Source of the DNA: CAYYGL01 sp964471235
GTDB taxonomy: Bacteria > Calditrichota > Calditrichia > RBG-13-44-9 > J075
DNA: 7,795 bases
NCBI GenBank assembly: GCA_964471235.1
Contig: CAYYGL010000216.1
Coordinates: 1-7,795, forward strand
Direction of reading: 5' to 3'
The translations under genes and the position numbers were made by a program. This document shows, in pieces, positions 7,132-7,795 of the stretch; the first letter of the stretch is position 1; each line of letters starts with the position of its first letter. The notes below the pieces were generated by a model. The model saw only the letters and a program-made list of their open reading frames with translations, had not been told where the DNA came from and did not search any database.

Positions 7132-7795
7132 TCATTGACGCCATCCATGGCCTCTGAACATTCCCATCTTCTCATTTCCATTGGGATGACAATCATAACA
7201 GGCCTGGCTGTTGTATTGATAATTCGGTACGTCATTGTGTTCATTGTTCATGTCCTGTTGATTATGCTCATGGCAAAAAATGCACTCAAAGACCGCATAA
7301 TTATTGGGATCTACATGACAATCGGCACAGGTGTCCCATTTATTATTATGCGCCCCGGAATAGATGGGGAAATACTGCCCATCGTGATCCCAGGTGGTAT
7401 TGTTCCAGTCGGTTGTGTTGTGGCATTGTTCGCAGTCAGTCGGAAAACCAGCGGCACCATGATCGGGGTCGGTGGTATTGTTATAATCATCCTGGTGGCA
7501 GGAATAGCAATCCGTGGGGGTATTGGTATAGCCGTTGGAGTGGCAGTCGATGCACTGCAAATTCAAATGCGCTCCGGTTAACGGAAAGTTGGTGTTACTA
7601 TGGTCGAAGGTTGCCGGCTGCCAGGCACTGGTGGAATGACACTGCGTACAGTCGGTGCTGAAGTTGTTGGTGACGTGGTTGGGATCGCTCACCCCTTCGT
7701 AATCCGACTGATGGCAGGAATAGCAATCCGTGGGGGTATTGGTATAACCGTTGGAATGGCAGTCGATGCACTGCAAATTCAAATGCGCTCCGGTT
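7132..7795 (-). CDS. repetitive multiheme cytochrome c, C-terminal part (5' end outside window)
   Basis: The reading frame is open to the window edge, so only the last 220 residues are present. An apparent start at 7782 is an internal TTG inside a repeat (GAHLNLQ), not a real start. Nine CXXCH sites are visible (CIDCH, CYSCH, CTQCH, CIDCH, CYSCH, CEQCH, CADCH, CIFCH, CYDCH), about one heme per 24 residues. A 72-residue unit with three CXXCH motifs occurs once in full, and the next unit follows the same plan. Additional His in FDHSNTNFPLTGAH and WDHDGQYFPIYSGAH are candidate distal ligands. The last 110 residues form a different terminal module shared with the next gene. The protein should be exported; the signal peptide lies upstream of the window. 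The near-perfect repeat at the edge suggests that more units follow, giving a long electron-carrying chain. It is 34 bp ahead of the small cytochrome gene. Total heme count and location (periplasm or cell surface) cannot be told. Confidence 0.88.
   Translation of the reverse strand, partial: TGAHLNLQCIDCHSNGYTNTPTDCYSCHQSDYEGVSDPNHVTNNFSTDCTQCHSTSAWQPATFDHSNTNFPLTGAHLNLQCIDCHSNGYTNTPTDCYSCHQDDYNNTTDPDHGAAGFPTDCEQCHNTTDWNNTTWDHDGQYFPIYSGAHNNKWDTCADCHVDPNNYAVFECIFCHEHNQQDMNNEHNDVPNYQYNSQACYDCHPNGNEKMGMFRGHGWRQ
7496..7579 (-). repeat. cytochrome coding repeat, downstream copy
   Basis: This 84-bp block matches 7712-7795 with two mismatches, at a spacing of 216 bp (72 codons). It encodes the end of the TGAHL phrase, the CIDCH site and the CYSCH site of one repeat unit. 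Since the neighbouring parts of the two units have diverged much more, this part is either under strong constraint or was recently homogenised. Confidence 0.9.
7712..7795 (-). repeat. cytochrome coding repeat, copy cut by the window edge
   Basis: This is the second copy of the 84-bp block at 7496-7579, with an offset of 216 bp. The identity continues right up to the last base of the window, so the true repeat is longer than what can be seen here. Confidence 0.9.

Noticed and set aside
7033..7581. 182-codon plus-strand frame with many hydrophobic residues, resembling a membrane protein
   Set aside because: It is antisense to the CXXCH-rich cytochrome genes. The hydrophobic look comes from reading Cys/His/Asp/Asn-rich codons backwards, and the minus-strand heme motifs are unmistakable.
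7779..7782. Apparent start of the repetitive cytochrome at 7782
   Set aside because: The codon is TTG within a repeat whose other copy encodes an internal Leu, the upstream codons (T-G-A-H) stay in frame to the window edge, and no signal peptide follows.
7496..7795. CRISPR-like direct repeats
   Set aside because: The repeats are 84 bp or longer, spaced 216 bp apart, in frame and encode heme-binding motifs; they are protein repeats.

Overview
The window looks like a chromosomal piece of a Gram-negative, probably anaerobic bacterium of the Calditrichota / KSB1 / Ignavibacteria kind. The evidence is indirect. One secreted protein ends in a typical type IX secretion (T9SS) type A sorting domain with the NYPNPFNPST signature, and it sits beside multiheme c-type cytochromes and an outer-membrane beta-barrel protein. 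Base composition is moderate. All five recognisable genes are on the minus strand, so the window reads from right to left.

Right part (about 7795 down to 3208): a compact four-gene cluster, probably one operon whose promoter lies outside the window. In order of transcription it holds (1) the C-terminal part of a repetitive multiheme cytochrome c cut by the window edge, with 9 CXXCH sites in 220 residues; (2) a complete small paralog with 9 CXXCH sites plus one CX3CH site; (3) a 544-residue exported protein with an SH3-like N-terminal domain, a charged linker and a C-terminal beta-barrel ending in Phe; (4) a membrane-anchored protein with two ferredoxin-like iron-sulfur sites followed by a two-dinucleotide-fold flavoprotein. 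Gaps are 34, 112 and 16 bp. A reasonable inference is an electron path from a NAD(P)H or ferredoxin-type pool at the inner membrane, through periplasmic multiheme cytochromes, to an outer-membrane partner. That would be a candidate porin-cytochrome-like conduit, but neither the electron acceptor nor the complex can be proved from sequence.

Middle (about 2370 to 3207): some 840 bp without a convincing gene. It includes a possible small dispersed-repeat or MITE-like segment (about 2911-3070) with imperfect inverted ends.

Left part (2405 down to 87): a separate single-gene unit with its own candidate promoter, a strong Shine-Dalgarno site and a clear intrinsic terminator. It encodes a 724-residue T9SS-exported protein containing two nearly identical 204-residue modules. 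The second module appears to interrupt an ASH/HYDIN-type beta-sandwich domain. The first 80 bases of the window hold nothing I can assign.
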